Notes under the pieces: generated by a model | Database searches by the model: none | What the model saw: the letters and a program-made list of their open reading frames with translations, nothing else | Told to the model about the DNA's origin: nothing | Part shown: positions 12,076 to 19,279 of the stretch, piece after piece | Layout of the letters: every line of letters begins with the position of its first letter | Numbering within the stretch: the stretch's first letter is position 1 | IMG/VR virus record: IMGVR_UViG_3300037502_001624 | Location: 1 to 21,006 of that record | Length of the DNA stretch: 21,006 nucleotides | Strand: one strand, 5' to 3' | Origin: a virus | Translations under genes and position numbers: made by a program

Positions 12076-12407
12076 AAAAATATAGCCATCAAGGTCATCA
12101 ATATCGCCCATCCGCCTATACCTTTTATGACATCCTTTTGTAATAAAATAGTATTTTTATGATTCTGTAAATCGTAATCCAATGAATCAATGGTTTTTGT
12201 CTGCTTATTTATAACCGAATCTTGATAGTTTATAATGACTGAATCAGCCTTGACCAACTTCTCTAATCTGTTCAATTTTACACGGGCATTTGCACCCTTT
12301 ACTAAATAACTATTGGCTTGTGATACTATCAACGTATCTATTAAGACGAATTGCCCCTTTAATGCCGTTGGAATCACGAGAAAAAGTATCAATAAAAATC
12401 GTATCAT
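12072..12407 (-). CDS. Exported coiled-coil membrane protein, spanin-like
   Basis: This is a 111-residue protein with an N-terminal signal-like segment (MIRFLLILFLVIPTALKGQ), a long charged coiled coil (about residues 35-88: RLEKLVKADSVI, KQTKTIDSLDYDL) and a C-terminal hydrophobic anchor (GGWAILMTLMAIFL). There is no lipobox cysteine, so it is not a classical outer-membrane Rz1. The layout (export, coiled coil, anchor) suggests bridging or envelope disruption at lysis. It overlaps the preceding membrane protein gene by 98 nt in another frame, as spanin pairs often do. I call this spanin-like by layout only. Confidence 0.65.
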   Translation of the reverse strand: MIRFLLILFLVIPTALKGQFVLIDTLIVSQANSYLVKGANARVKLNRLEKLVKADSVIINYQDSVINKQTKTIDSLDYDLQNHKNTILLQKDVIKGIGGWAILMTLMAIFL

Positions 12408-12582
12408 GTTTTAAAAGGATTTGACGCACTTTTTTCCAACGGGTTATACTATCAGTCCACTTTATTATTTGAGTGTCTGTATCGTGCTTATAATGCGTTA
12501 TTTCACGCTTTAAAAAGCAATTATACAGGCACAACGCAAGAATTAGCCAAATAAGGAACTTGTATAGAGAAGTTGATTGCAT
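12310..12582 (-). CDS. N-terminally anchored membrane protein, i-spanin-like
   Basis: This is a 90-residue protein with one N-terminal membrane anchor (YKFLIWLILALCLYNCF) followed by a polar, charged helical domain (KREITHYKHDTDTQIIKWTD) that would face the periplasm. This is the layout of Rz-type inner-membrane spanins, though it is shorter than lambda Rz. The ATG at 12582 overlaps the tail-terminator-like gene by 62 nt, and its end overlaps the next membrane protein by 98 nt. No other ATG retains the anchor. No homology is recognised; the call rests on topology and overlap. Confidence 0.6.
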   Translation of the reverse strand: MQSTSLYKFLIWLILALCLYNCFLKREITHYKHDTDTQIIKWTDSITRWKKVRQILLKHDTIFIDTFSRDSNGIKGAIRLNRYVDSITSQ

Positions 12583-12958
12583 ATCCTGCTAATATATCCG
12601 TACGTGAATCGTAGAATGGTGAGGCTTGTTGATTAACGACCAATTGCCAAACTTCCTCCTGATATTCAGAATCCAACAACGCAAAGATATCACCGATAAT
12701 CTGTGCAGTATCGGATAAAACCTCAATCACGTTAGATTCGCTTTCAAATACCCTATCCATACACAATAAAGCAAAGTTGTAGGTTTGCAGTTTATTTGCT
12801 AAATCCAAATTAAACCCATCAGGATACAACCATACAAGCGGATAATATTCGATGTTTTCAACGGTTAAATTGGATTGTTGACCTACACCGAATTTGCCGA
12901 CCATCTTATGACTTTCGGCTTGTGCTTGTATTTTTGCGATTATCTGATTTAGGGTCAT
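12521..12958 (-). CDS. Neck / tail-terminator-like virion protein
   Basis: This is a 145-residue protein in the connector region. It begins MTLNQIIAKIQAQAESHKMV, has YYPLVWLYPDGFNLDLANKL, then NFALLCMDRVFESESNVIEV and ALLDSEYQEEVWQLV, ending in a beta segment GYAINFSIQVPYLANSCVVP. Proteins of this layout follow the connector protein in Bacteroidota phages and likely set or close the tail end. The family link is from memory of the sequence style and position, not a named domain. Moderate confidence in role, high in the gene. Confidence 0.72.
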   Translation of the reverse strand: MTLNQIIAKIQAQAESHKMVGKFGVGQQSNLTVENIEYYPLVWLYPDGFNLDLANKLQTYNFALLCMDRVFESESNVIEVLSDTAQIIGDIFALLDSEYQEEVWQLVVNQQASPFYDSRTDILAGYAINFSIQVPYLANSCVVPV

Positions 12959-13022
12959 TCTTTAGAAATTTGATTAGTTTGGCTTCGTTTTTCTTCTGCC
13001 ATTTATTCGTCTTCAAAGTCAT
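12906..13022 (-). CDS. Possible small basic protein, 38 aa
   Basis: A short frame bridges the 44-nt gap between the connector and tail-terminator-like genes. From the ATG at 13022 it reads MTLKTNKWQKKNEAKLIKFL and ends DNRKNTSTSRKS: lysine-rich and helical. It overlaps the upstream gene by 20 nt and the downstream one by 53 nt. The frame stays open to 13151 with a membrane-like segment, but that part lies wholly inside the upstream gene. I rate it as uncertain. Confidence 0.35.
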   Translation of the reverse strand: MTLKTNKWQKKNEAKLIKFLKNDPKSDNRKNTSTSRKS

Positions 13023-13560
13023 AGTTCCAATAGCAATCATCCATATCATTCCCAAGATAAAACCCACCGTAAAAAGATGTGTTTTTAGGTCGAATCGTAT
13101 CAAATCCGCTTCCGGGATTGAGAAACAATGGATAAGTATTTGTGTTTTCACGGAGATAATCTCTTAAACGATTAGCGTAATATTCAGCCTTATCACGGAA
13201 TCTCTGCTCAATCAAAGTCAATTCATCAATGGTAATTGCCGTTGCGTTCTCCGCTTGTCTTGTTGCAACGCTCTTATTCATCATTTTAAAGGTCATAGGG
13301 AGCATTGATTCGGTGATGGTGTAGTATTTCAAACACGGAGCAATATAACTGTCTAAAAGCGTTGTATTATTAGCCGTTAAAGTTCCTGCAAATGCTTGTG
13401 TTTGTAACTCATCGTATAAACCACTCCCAATAATGTCACGAATGTAAATCTCTTGAGCCTCTTTAATAGCAGATTTTAAAAGTTTATCGTCTACATTCTC
13501 GTTGATTGCAGAATTATCTTTTAGATATGATGTTGATATAAAATAAACGAAGTTTGTCAT
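13003..13560 (-). CDS. Head-tail connector (DUF6712-like)
   Basis: This is a 185-residue protein next to the portal. FISTSYLKDNSAINENVDDK, then LKSAIKEAQEIYIRDIIGSG and LYDELQ, match the DUF6712 family, whose members share the helical gp6/gp15 adaptor pattern. A helical middle (EQRFRDKAEYYANRLRDYLR) and a tail rich in Gly, Tyr and Asp follow. It likely forms the ring under the portal that joins head to tail. ATGA overlap couples it to the portal gene, consistent with matched expression. Confidence 0.82.
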   Translation of the reverse strand: MTNFVYFISTSYLKDNSAINENVDDKLLKSAIKEAQEIYIRDIIGSGLYDELQTQAFAGTLTANNTTLLDSYIAPCLKYYTITESMLPMTFKMMNKSVATRQAENATAITIDELTLIEQRFRDKAEYYANRLRDYLRENTNTYPLFLNPGSGFDTIRPKNTSFYGGFYLGNDMDDCYWNYDFEDE

Positions 13561-15437
13561 TTTTTACGAGTCATTACTTTAGTCGACCACAAATGTCTGC
13601 ATTGAGGAGTTGTTGTGTCTGTGTTTGGGTTATGATACCAACCGCCTCTGCGCTTCCATACATCGTACCCCAACTCTGCGCTCATTTGATTAATGTCTTC
13701 ACGAGAGAATACTTTGTTAGAGCGGACAACCTCACGGCAGAAATCACGAGAAGTTGGGATAATTAAATCTCCTTCGATTCCGGGAGCTAATGCGTATTGA
13801 TATCTTACCACTAATTCGGTTTGTAAACCCTTAATTAAATCCTTTCCTTTAGCCGTGATTTTATATCCATTGGTTTCAGGTGCTAATCTATCGGATTTAA
13901 TCAATTCGGTTAGTGCATCCATTACATTTTGAGCAGGTTGTTTTGTTAGGTTAACCAAGTCACCCGTTTGTAGTCCTGGATTCTCGGCTAATATGTTTAG
14001 AATCGCTTTATTTAACGCATCGCCAAACTCAAACTTTACTTCCTCGTATAAGTCAGCAGATTCTCCGTATTTGGCGAATACTTGTAAATCTCTTTCATCA
14101 TCCCAACCAAATGGGTTTTGTTTACTAAATGCAGTTGGTGCAGCGGATTCAATTGTGTCACCATTAGGAATGGGGGGTAAACCTGCCAATTGACGCTTTT
14201 CATTGATTGTCATATTTGACAACACATTATTTGCAACCAAAGGACTTAATGAATTGATAGCATCATTTAAAGATGATTGAACTTTGACGGTGCTTAATTG
14301 TGGTAATCCCATTTCAGAACGTGCTTCCTCGTTGGTTATAATTCCCTTAGTGAATAATTCGCTATAATCTAATCCTAATGGAGGTTTATTTTCGCTTATA
14401 ATCTGTACGGGTGCGATGTATTCAAACAAATAAGTCAACGCATCGTCTAACTTTTTCTGTCTTGGTTCAACATAGGAAGATTGAAACATCTCATAGGCTT
14501 CGATTAATTCGCTTCTACCGCCTAATTGACCCTCTACACGAACGCCAAACAACATAGGAGAGTTTACCTTGTGCGATACGAATATCTCTTGTTGTACGGT
14601 CTTATTTAAAATGTCGAATTGTTTGTCAAAATCTGATGGTTGTAAGTTAGATATTACAGATTCTTTTTCGTTAGGGTCGTTGTATTGGATAATCAACCCA
14701 CCTGCGTTATCTGTACCCGTGTAACTTTTCTTTAAACCTCTTTCTGTTTTACGCGCTTCTTCAGGTGTTGGATAACCCTTGAACATTTGGATAAGCGTTT
14801 GAGCCGAAAATCCGTTTTTTATTGAGTTTAAATGCCAATTAGAAATCTCCGTGTCAATTTCAATGTACTTCAATCCACCTACATAGTCGGGTAAAGGATA
14901 GATTCCTTGTCCTGCTCTATATAGTTGGCAATAGTACAACTGCTTAGATTCACGAGTGATTGGGTTAAATGGGGTGTATTCGATTATCTCACATTTTCTA
15001 TCTGACCAATCCTCACAAAATGCAAATTTATCGTCTAATGTTTTACGGACTTTTTGAAAAGGCAAGTGGTAAATCTCGGATATCTTTTGTTTATCACGTG
15101 ACCATATAATTTCCATTGCAAATCCATTGAACAATTCTAAGTCATCGGCTACCTTTGCTTTTAGTTCGTCTAAACTCTCGTACGCATTGATAGATTCAAC
15201 CTTTTGTTGAGCCTTTGCAATTATAGCGGTATCTTGTCCTTTGATTGACGTACCTACCCCTGCAACATAAGATGCTTTACCCGAAACAATAGCGTTATGT
15301 TTAGGGCTTTTATTGTACATTTCAATGAGAAATTCAGGGTAAAGGTTGTCTTCTCCAAATGTATAGATACCCTTTGCCTTATTCTCTTTGAAAGCAGGTA
15401 GTTTATTGTCGTGAAAATTAATCCGATGAAACATCAC
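13557..15437 (-). CDS. Portal protein with fused winged-helix and MuF-like C-terminal domains
   Basis: This 626-residue protein forms the DNA-passage ring at one head vertex. The start (FGEDNLYPEFLIEMYNKSPK, then HNAIVSGKASYVAGVG) is the usual portal entry of Bacteroidota phages. The core continues through FNGFAMEIIW, PFQKVR, LNSIKNGFSAQTLIQMFKGY and SPMLFGVRVEGQLGGRSELI. About residues 475-545 add a winged-helix-like segment (QNVMDALTELIKSDRLAPET, YKITAKGKDLI). Residues 546-626 hold SRDFCREVVRSNKVFSREDI, KRRGGWYHNPN and TPQCRHLWSTKV, resembling a minor head (MuF-type) end with paired Cys/His. Plain portals are 400-500 residues, so this is a fusion. An MM start leaves a one-codon ambiguity. 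Confidence 0.92.
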   Translation of the reverse strand: MMFHRINFHDNKLPAFKENKAKGIYTFGEDNLYPEFLIEMYNKSPKHNAIVSGKASYVAGVGTSIKGQDTAIIAKAQQKVESINAYESLDELKAKVADDLELFNGFAMEIIWSRDKQKISEIYHLPFQKVRKTLDDKFAFCEDWSDRKCEIIEYTPFNPITRESKQLYYCQLYRAGQGIYPLPDYVGGLKYIEIDTEISNWHLNSIKNGFSAQTLIQMFKGYPTPEEARKTERGLKKSYTGTDNAGGLIIQYNDPNEKESVISNLQPSDFDKQFDILNKTVQQEIFVSHKVNSPMLFGVRVEGQLGGRSELIEAYEMFQSSYVEPRQKKLDDALTYLFEYIAPVQIISENKPPLGLDYSELFTKGIITNEEARSEMGLPQLSTVKVQSSLNDAINSLSPLVANNVLSNMTINEKRQLAGLPPIPNGDTIESAAPTAFSKQNPFGWDDERDLQVFAKYGESADLYEEVKFEFGDALNKAILNILAENPGLQTGDLVNLTKQPAQNVMDALTELIKSDRLAPETNGYKITAKGKDLIKGLQTELVVRYQYALAPGIEGDLIIPTSRDFCREVVRSNKVFSREDINQMSAELGYDVWKRRGGWYHNPNTDTTTPQCRHLWSTKVMTRKK

Positions 15438-15450
15438 TTATAAATAGGAT

Positions 15451-15654
15451 TTATTCGATTGTGAAAAAGTTTGATAGGAATTTGCCTAATCCACCAACTA
15501 CTGCACACCCTATCATTACGGATGGTTCAGACATATTAAATCCTGCAACCATTATAGACGCAGCAGCCAATGAGTCGCCAAAAATGCGAATTCTTTTGGG
15601 TGTTGGCGAAAAATAACTTTTAAATTTTAGCCTTGTCCTCTGTTTGGTTTGCAT
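15451..15654 (-). CDS. Small membrane protein, holin candidate
   Basis: This is a 67-residue protein with a basic start (KQRTRLKFKSYFSPTPKRIR) and two adjacent hydrophobic stretches (SLAAASIMVAGFNM and VMIGCAVVGGLGKFLSNFF). Proteins reading TPKRIRxxGDxLxAAS...GKFLTNFF recur in Bacteroidota phages between fibre and portal genes and are often proposed as holins. It overlaps the small basic protein gene by 28 nt. It competes with the protein at 15730-15921 for the holin role. Confidence 0.7.
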   Translation of the reverse strand: MQTKQRTRLKFKSYFSPTPKRIRIFGDSLAAASIMVAGFNMSEPSVMIGCAVVGGLGKFLSNFFTIE

Positions 15655-15743
15655 GATTTGTGTTTGTTAATGTGTTTTGTATGTCTGCCTAATTTGCGTT
15701 TTGGCTTTTTACGGAATAGTACTACTACTTTAACCTTTGCCAT
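15627..15743 (-). CDS. Very small basic protein, 38 aa
   Basis: A short gene bridges the two small membrane protein genes. It reads MAKVKVVVLFRKKPKRKLGR and then HTKHINKHKSCKPNRGQG: 38 residues, about a third Lys or Arg. The end, KHxNKHKSxKPxRGQG, is one I have seen on tiny proteins in other Bacteroidota phages, which supports a real gene. It overlaps its neighbours by 17 and 28 nt. The charge suggests nucleic-acid binding, possibly in the head; function is unknown. Confidence 0.65.
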   Translation of the reverse strand: MAKVKVVVLFRKKPKRKLGRHTKHINKHKSCKPNRGQG

Positions 15744-15921
15744 CGATTTGACGAATTTTTCGAATGTAGTAAATAATCGCAAACATTCCCGATACTATGC
15801 CGACAATTGCAAGTACAAATGCTGCTACTGGCTGCCAAGTTTGGCTAAAATGTATTATCGTAGCACTTCCACTTATTCCAGTGGCAATGGCTGCGGTGGT
15901 GTCGTTATCTAAGTGTTTCAT
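15730..15921 (-). CDS. Small membrane protein, holin-like
   Basis: From the ATG at 15921 this is 63 residues: MKHLDNDTTAAIATGISGSA, then IIHFSQTWQPVAAFVLAIVGIV as a membrane region, a second hydrophobic stretch (SGMFAIIYYI) and a basic end (RKIRQIDGKG). Short, two-segment, with a charged C-terminus is the layout of class II holins. The ATG overlaps the preceding stop as ATGA; an upstream ATG at 16041 would add a Thr-rich stretch read from the CCA repeat of the previous gene in another frame and is rejected. Confidence 0.7.
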   Translation of the reverse strand: MKHLDNDTTAAIATGISGSATIIHFSQTWQPVAAFVLAIVGIVSGMFAIIYYIRKIRQIDGKG

Positions 15922-16142
15922 GATGGAAATGGTGGTGGTGGTGGTGGTGGTACATATTCGCCTTGTGGTAGGTCTAATACCCAAGCGTATTGGGATTGCT
16001 GAACCAATGGAATATCTTGTTCGCTTAAAAATGTAAACCAAACTTGATTAATATCTTGAACACAATTAAAGAAAATATCAGAGGCAAAAAATTTCCCTTG
16101 AATTTCTTGGTATTGTTCGGTGGTTAGAATATATCCTTGCAT
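15918..16142 (-). CDS. Small fibre-associated protein with proline tract
   Basis: This is a 74-residue protein: MQGYILTTEQYQEIQGKFFA, then DINQVWFTFLSEQDIPLVQQ, ending in LPQGEY-V and seven prolines. The prolines come from seven CCA codons in a row. The aromatic, beta-rich core and its place after the lectin-like fibre suggest a virion-surface or chaperone-like accessory part. I recognise no named family. Because the repeat unit is three bases, length changes would not break the frame. Confidence 0.68.
   Translation of the reverse strand: MQGYILTTEQYQEIQGKFFASDIFFNCVQDINQVWFTFLSEQDIPLVQQSQYAWVLDLPQGEYVPPPPPPPFPS
15929..15949 (-). repeat. (CCA)7 trinucleotide tract
   Basis: Seven CCA codons (minus strand) encode the C-terminal proline run of the 74-residue protein. 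Copy number may vary between isolates by slippage, with no frameshift. Confidence 0.85.
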
Positions 16143-16178
16143 TTTATTTTATTTAATACAACAGTGTAAGCATATTTC

Positions 16179-17003
16179 CTAAACTTGGCGAGCGAGGGTT
16201 GTTTGAAATGCTTGAACTGCGGTATAAAAATTACTTGCCTCGGTGTCGTTTAATCCGTCGCCTATTGAAGAAAATGCACATTGATTGGGCGAAAATTGAC
16301 CAGCAGTTCCATCTAAATTCAATGCCCCAAGAAAAAATGATTTATCGCAAGTTGTTATATCCTGCGATGAAGTAGTAGTATTAGTAGAGCCAAATTGTGA
16401 GGAATTTCTAAACGCTTTAAATACAGTATTTGATGTTCTTGAATTTATAAAAAATGCGGCAGAACTTAAAGTACTTATTACTTGAATTCGATTATTAATA
16501 TAAGAGTAAGCATCAAAAAAATAAGTATTTAAATTATCCTTTGAATAAATAGTATATAAAGGCAATGCAGATGTTCCTTTGGATGTTCCTATCATTGCCA
16601 TAGACGATGCATTTGTGTTGGTTCTTGAATAATATGATATATGTGTATTATTGTTAGTTAATGTCGTACTTGGCAATAACCCCGTATCCATATAAGCACT
16701 TGTTCCGTTTGGTGTTACACCCGTACTCGCAAAAGTCCAACCGCTTGTAAATGTTCCCGTAAAACTTGAACTCTTTAAATTCTGAGCACACGCTGCTGCA
16801 CTTGCACCAACCATTGGATATATGGCTTTCATTTTCGTCCATATAGAATAACCTTTTAAATCAATTACAAGCGTATTAATTGCAGTTTTCTCGGTTGCTG
16901 ATAGGCTACCTCCTGCCGTAGTTACTCTATTAAAAAATGCTTGTGCATCGGCATCAAACCCAGCCAACTGCGATGCTACTATCCCGTGTGTTGCTATTAT
17001 CAT
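16179..17003 (-). CDS. Lectin-like tail fibre / receptor-binding protein
   Basis: This is a 274-residue protein, probably at the fibre tip. The start (GFDADAQAFFNRVTTAGGSL, then SATEKTAINTLVIDLKGY) is a small helical module common in phage fibre proteins. SIWTKMKAIYPMVGASAAAC leads into a long Ser/Thr/Asn-rich beta region with NGTSAYMDTGLLPS and NNNTHISYYSRTN, the pattern of concanavalin/LamG-like lectins. The end (GDGLNDTEASNFYTAVQAFQ) is a helix that closes the sandwich. It probably binds surface glycans. The start overlaps the repeat fibre gene by 4 nt, so fibre shaft and tip are translated together. Confidence 0.78.
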   Translation of the reverse strand: MIIATHGIVASQLAGFDADAQAFFNRVTTAGGSLSATEKTAINTLVIDLKGYSIWTKMKAIYPMVGASAAACAQNLKSSSFTGTFTSGWTFASTGVTPNGTSAYMDTGLLPSTTLTNNNTHISYYSRTNTNASSMAMIGTSKGTSALPLYTIYSKDNLNTYFFDAYSYINNRIQVISTLSSAAFFINSRTSNTVFKAFRNSSQFGSTNTTTSSQDITTCDKSFFLGALNLDGTAGQFSPNQCAFSSIGDGLNDTEASNFYTAVQAFQTTLARQV

Positions 17004-18229
17004 GATGCTATGTCCCCGAACAAATAGGCTTCAGTTCCACTTATGAAAAGCAATGTTGCACCGCTATATTGAGCGGATAATTTTAACTTAGCCCCATTAC
17101 TTCGAATTGTCATTCCACTACCTGCAACGATGGTGGTTTGTCCTGCTCCGTATTGTGCTAAAAGAATCTGTGTACCTGCTGAAAATGTGGATGCGGGTAC
17201 GGTTAAATTGTTTGCACTTGCAACATTCATTTCCACCAACTTATCGGCATCAGATGCAACCAATGTATAAGATGCAGTTTGTCTGTTTGCGGTAATTAAT
17301 TTGTTGGTTTTTGTATCAATCTGCGTTTGAATCGCACTCGTTACTCCGCTTAAATACCCCAACTCGGTAGATGTAACTGAACTTACTGCAACTTTACCAC
17401 TACCATCGGACGCTAATGCTCTTGATGCAGTTAGGTTTGAACTTACGATTGATGTTGCACCGCCTGTGATTGTGGCTTGTTTAGCGTCAATCTGCGTTTG
17501 AATTGCGCTTGTAACGCCATCTAAATACCCAAACTCTGTATTATCAACGCTACCCGTTCCGATTGCCGTTGCATTTATTCCACTTGCAGGGGCTACGCTG
17601 ATATTTCCGCTACCCAATACACTTGTAGAATTTATGGTCTTGATGTTAGTACCACTTACAAGGGTATCTTGTTTGGCATTTATTTGCGTTTGTGCATCGC
17701 TTGTTAAACCACCAATATACTGAAACTCTGCATTGCTTACCGAACCATCGGCAATTTTTGCAGCATCGATACCAGTTGCCACCTTTGCGTTTGTAACGGC
17801 TGAATTGTCTATCGTCCAAGTTGCTCCGCTATTACTTACTGTAATATCACCTTTATCGCCATCGGTTATTCCACCGCCTCCGCTATATTGTGGTATATTC
17901 AAAGTATCGCCTACCAATGTAGCAGCACCGCTTGAACCCGTAGTTGTTAGCGTTAAAGTTCCTTGCTTTGCGTTTAATTGGGTTTGGATTGCGGAAGTAA
18001 CTCCGTTTAAATATCCAAACTCTGTATTAGATACGTTTGCGTCTATGTCAGTAGCAGCAATTGTAACTGCACCGGTACGACCTGCAACAGATTGTACTGG
18101 GGCTTGTGCAGCAATTTGAGTAATACTGATTTTTTTTGTAATCGCAACGCTTGTATCTACAATTGGTAGTACATCGTCATTTGCTATACTAACAATCGCG
18201 TCTAATGCGCTTATTTTTTTATCTGCCAT
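17000..18229 (-). CDS. Tail fibre shaft protein with GYLxGVTSAIQTQ repeats
   Basis: This is a 409-residue fibrous protein. Four copies of a roughly 20-residue unit (FGYLNGVTSAIQTQLNAKQ at about 70-89, FQYIGGLTSDAQTQINAKQ at 169-187, FGYLDGVTSAIQTQIDAKQ at 233-251, LGYLSGVTSAIQTQIDTK at 290-307) alternate with beta-rich Gly/Ser/Thr stretches. Such repeats build trimeric shafts in phage tail fibres. The start MADKKISALDAIVSIANDDV is the usual capsid- or tail-binding end of this group. The C-terminal part (SAGTQILLAQYGAGQTTIVA) is a beta domain also seen in other fibres. Its base composition is richer in G and C than the early genes. Confidence 0.85.
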   Translation of the reverse strand: MADKKISALDAIVSIANDDVLPIVDTSVAITKKISITQIAAQAPVQSVAGRTGAVTIAATDIDANVSNTEFGYLNGVTSAIQTQLNAKQGTLTLTTTGSSGAATLVGDTLNIPQYSGGGGITDGDKGDITVSNSGATWTIDNSAVTNAKVATGIDAAKIADGSVSNAEFQYIGGLTSDAQTQINAKQDTLVSGTNIKTINSTSVLGSGNISVAPASGINATAIGTGSVDNTEFGYLDGVTSAIQTQIDAKQATITGGATSIVSSNLTASRALASDGSGKVAVSSVTSTELGYLSGVTSAIQTQIDTKTNKLITANRQTASYTLVASDADKLVEMNVASANNLTVPASTFSAGTQILLAQYGAGQTTIVAGSGMTIRSNGAKLKLSAQYSGATLLFISGTEAYLFGDIAS

Positions 18230-18681
18230 TATAAAATTATTTTATCTTCGTTTTCTTGTAGTAAAAAGTTACCATCCTCAAGCAACATAAACAATATCTG
18301 TTCAGGTGCTTCAATCTCATAGATTTTTTCATTTAATGTAACTTCGTAATTAGTAGCAGCAGTAGGTGTAAATTGTACTTTTAAAATACCTTCTTCTACT
18401 AATTCGTTGGCTAAACTTGGATTTGTATTACTTGATGATGTTTGAGCATATATTTTGTACATATATTCTCCTGCATCCAAAGTAAAATTACTACCCTCTG
18501 TTACATTAAATTGATTATACCTTTCAGTATGTGTAGATATATCGGCTAAAATTACCGATGTAACAACATTTGTAGTTCTGTTAGTAAATGAAAATAAAAA
18601 GTAAGGGTTCGCAATTGTAACCTTTTCCGTAAGTGTTAAATACCAACTTTTACTTTGTAACTTATCAATTACTAACATCAA
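18229..18681 (-). CDS. Beta-rich structural protein of unknown role
   Basis: This is a 150-residue protein between tail tube and fibre genes. KSWYLTLTEKVTIANPYFLF begins a beta sandwich-like domain, with TERYNQFNVTEGSNFTLDAG and EYMYKIYAQTSSSNTNP in the middle. The end repeats a short pattern (LLEDGNFLLQENEDKIIL). Proteins with this start and NPYxLFxF are common in Bacteroidota phages at this spot and may be baseplate or fibre adaptors. Start MM is ambiguous by one codon. It follows a terminator, so it needs read-through or a promoter I could not identify. Confidence 0.72.
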   Translation of the reverse strand: MMLVIDKLQSKSWYLTLTEKVTIANPYFLFSFTNRTTNVVTSVILADISTHTERYNQFNVTEGSNFTLDAGEYMYKIYAQTSSSNTNPSLANELVEEGILKVQFTPTAATNYEVTLNEKIYEIEAPEQILFMLLEDGNFLLQENEDKIIL

Positions 18682-18712
18682 TTATAAATAGTAAGTCAAA
18701 ACAATTGTAAAT

Positions 18713-18738
18713 AAAAAAGGGAGAGCAAATGCCCTCCC
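18713..18738 (-). terminator. Rho-independent terminator after tail-tube-like gene
   Basis: On the minus strand GGGAGGGC (18738-18731) pairs with GCTCTCCC (18726-18719) around loop ATTT, an 8-bp stem with one G-T pair, followed at once by TTTTTT (18718-18713). It lies 24 nt after the stop at 18762. It would cap the capsid and tube transcript, letting these abundant proteins be made in excess. Confidence 0.9.
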
Positions 18739-18761
18739 CTCTTTTCTAAACTATGAAAACC

Positions 18762-19268
18762 TTAAATCCCGAGTGTAGTAAGTACTCCACTTTGCACCTT
18801 GTATGGGGCTTCTGATTCGATAGCGGACAAAGTCACTTCGTATCCAGTAGAATCTCCCATTGCTACTCCGGTGTTAGCAACCATTGATGTAACATCGCAA
18901 CCATATTCGTAGCCTACCAAGAAACAATCATCGTTGTTGGTTTTTACGATAGCATAGCAGCGACCTTGAGCCAACAATTTCATTTCGTTTCTTTTCGCAG
19001 TAGACAATCTACGAAGTTTGAAAGCAACATCACTCTGATTGAACACAGTTCCGTTTTCTACGCTTACATTGGTGGTAACGGTCATTGAACCAGTACCCTT
19101 TGGTAATTCGTAGTCGAAAACATCAGCAGAGGTGAAAGTGGTGGCAGTTACTTCCCCACTTGCAACGGTGAACTTTGAAGAAGTCCAATTCATTAAGTGG
19201 ATGCTCTTAATACCTCCGATTGAATCTTTGCAATCTAAGGTGAATCCTTGAGTTAGTAAACAAGCCAT
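18762..19268 (-). CDS. Tail-tube-like virion protein
   Basis: This is a 168-residue protein right after the capsid gene. MACLLTQGFTLDCKDSIGGI at the start and SVENGTVFNQSDVAFKLRRL, RNEMKLLAQGRCYAIVKTNN and VAMGDSTGYEVTLSAIESEA further on form a beta-rich pattern that I recall from Bacteroidota phage proteins proposed as major tail (tube) proteins. A head decoration protein is the other option given the position. It shares the capsid transcript, and a strong terminator follows, which fits a highly expressed virion part. Confidence 0.62.
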   Translation of the reverse strand: MACLLTQGFTLDCKDSIGGIKSIHLMNWTSSKFTVASGEVTATTFTSADVFDYELPKGTGSMTVTTNVSVENGTVFNQSDVAFKLRRLSTAKRNEMKLLAQGRCYAIVKTNNDDCFLVGYEYGCDVTSMVANTGVAMGDSTGYEVTLSAIESEAPYKVQSGVLTTLGI

Positions 19269-19279
19269 TTCTTAGTTAA

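Noticed and set aside
15929-15949. CCA repeat as a phase-variation switch
   Set aside because: The unit is three bases, so slippage changes proline number but cannot turn the gene off.
15649-16036. Plus-strand frames over the small-gene cluster (15649-15912, 15797-16036)
   Set aside because: They are antisense to genes linked by ATGA overlaps, and one contains the translated GGT tract as poly-valine, a clear artefact.
17733-18119. 128-codon open frame on the plus strand
   Set aside because: It lies wholly antisense to the repeat tail fibre gene, with low-complexity Val/Ala/Pro text and no supporting signals.
18682-18695. TATAATTG as a promoter for the fibre operon
   Set aside because: It misses the third T of the -7 consensus and has no TTTG at the right distance.
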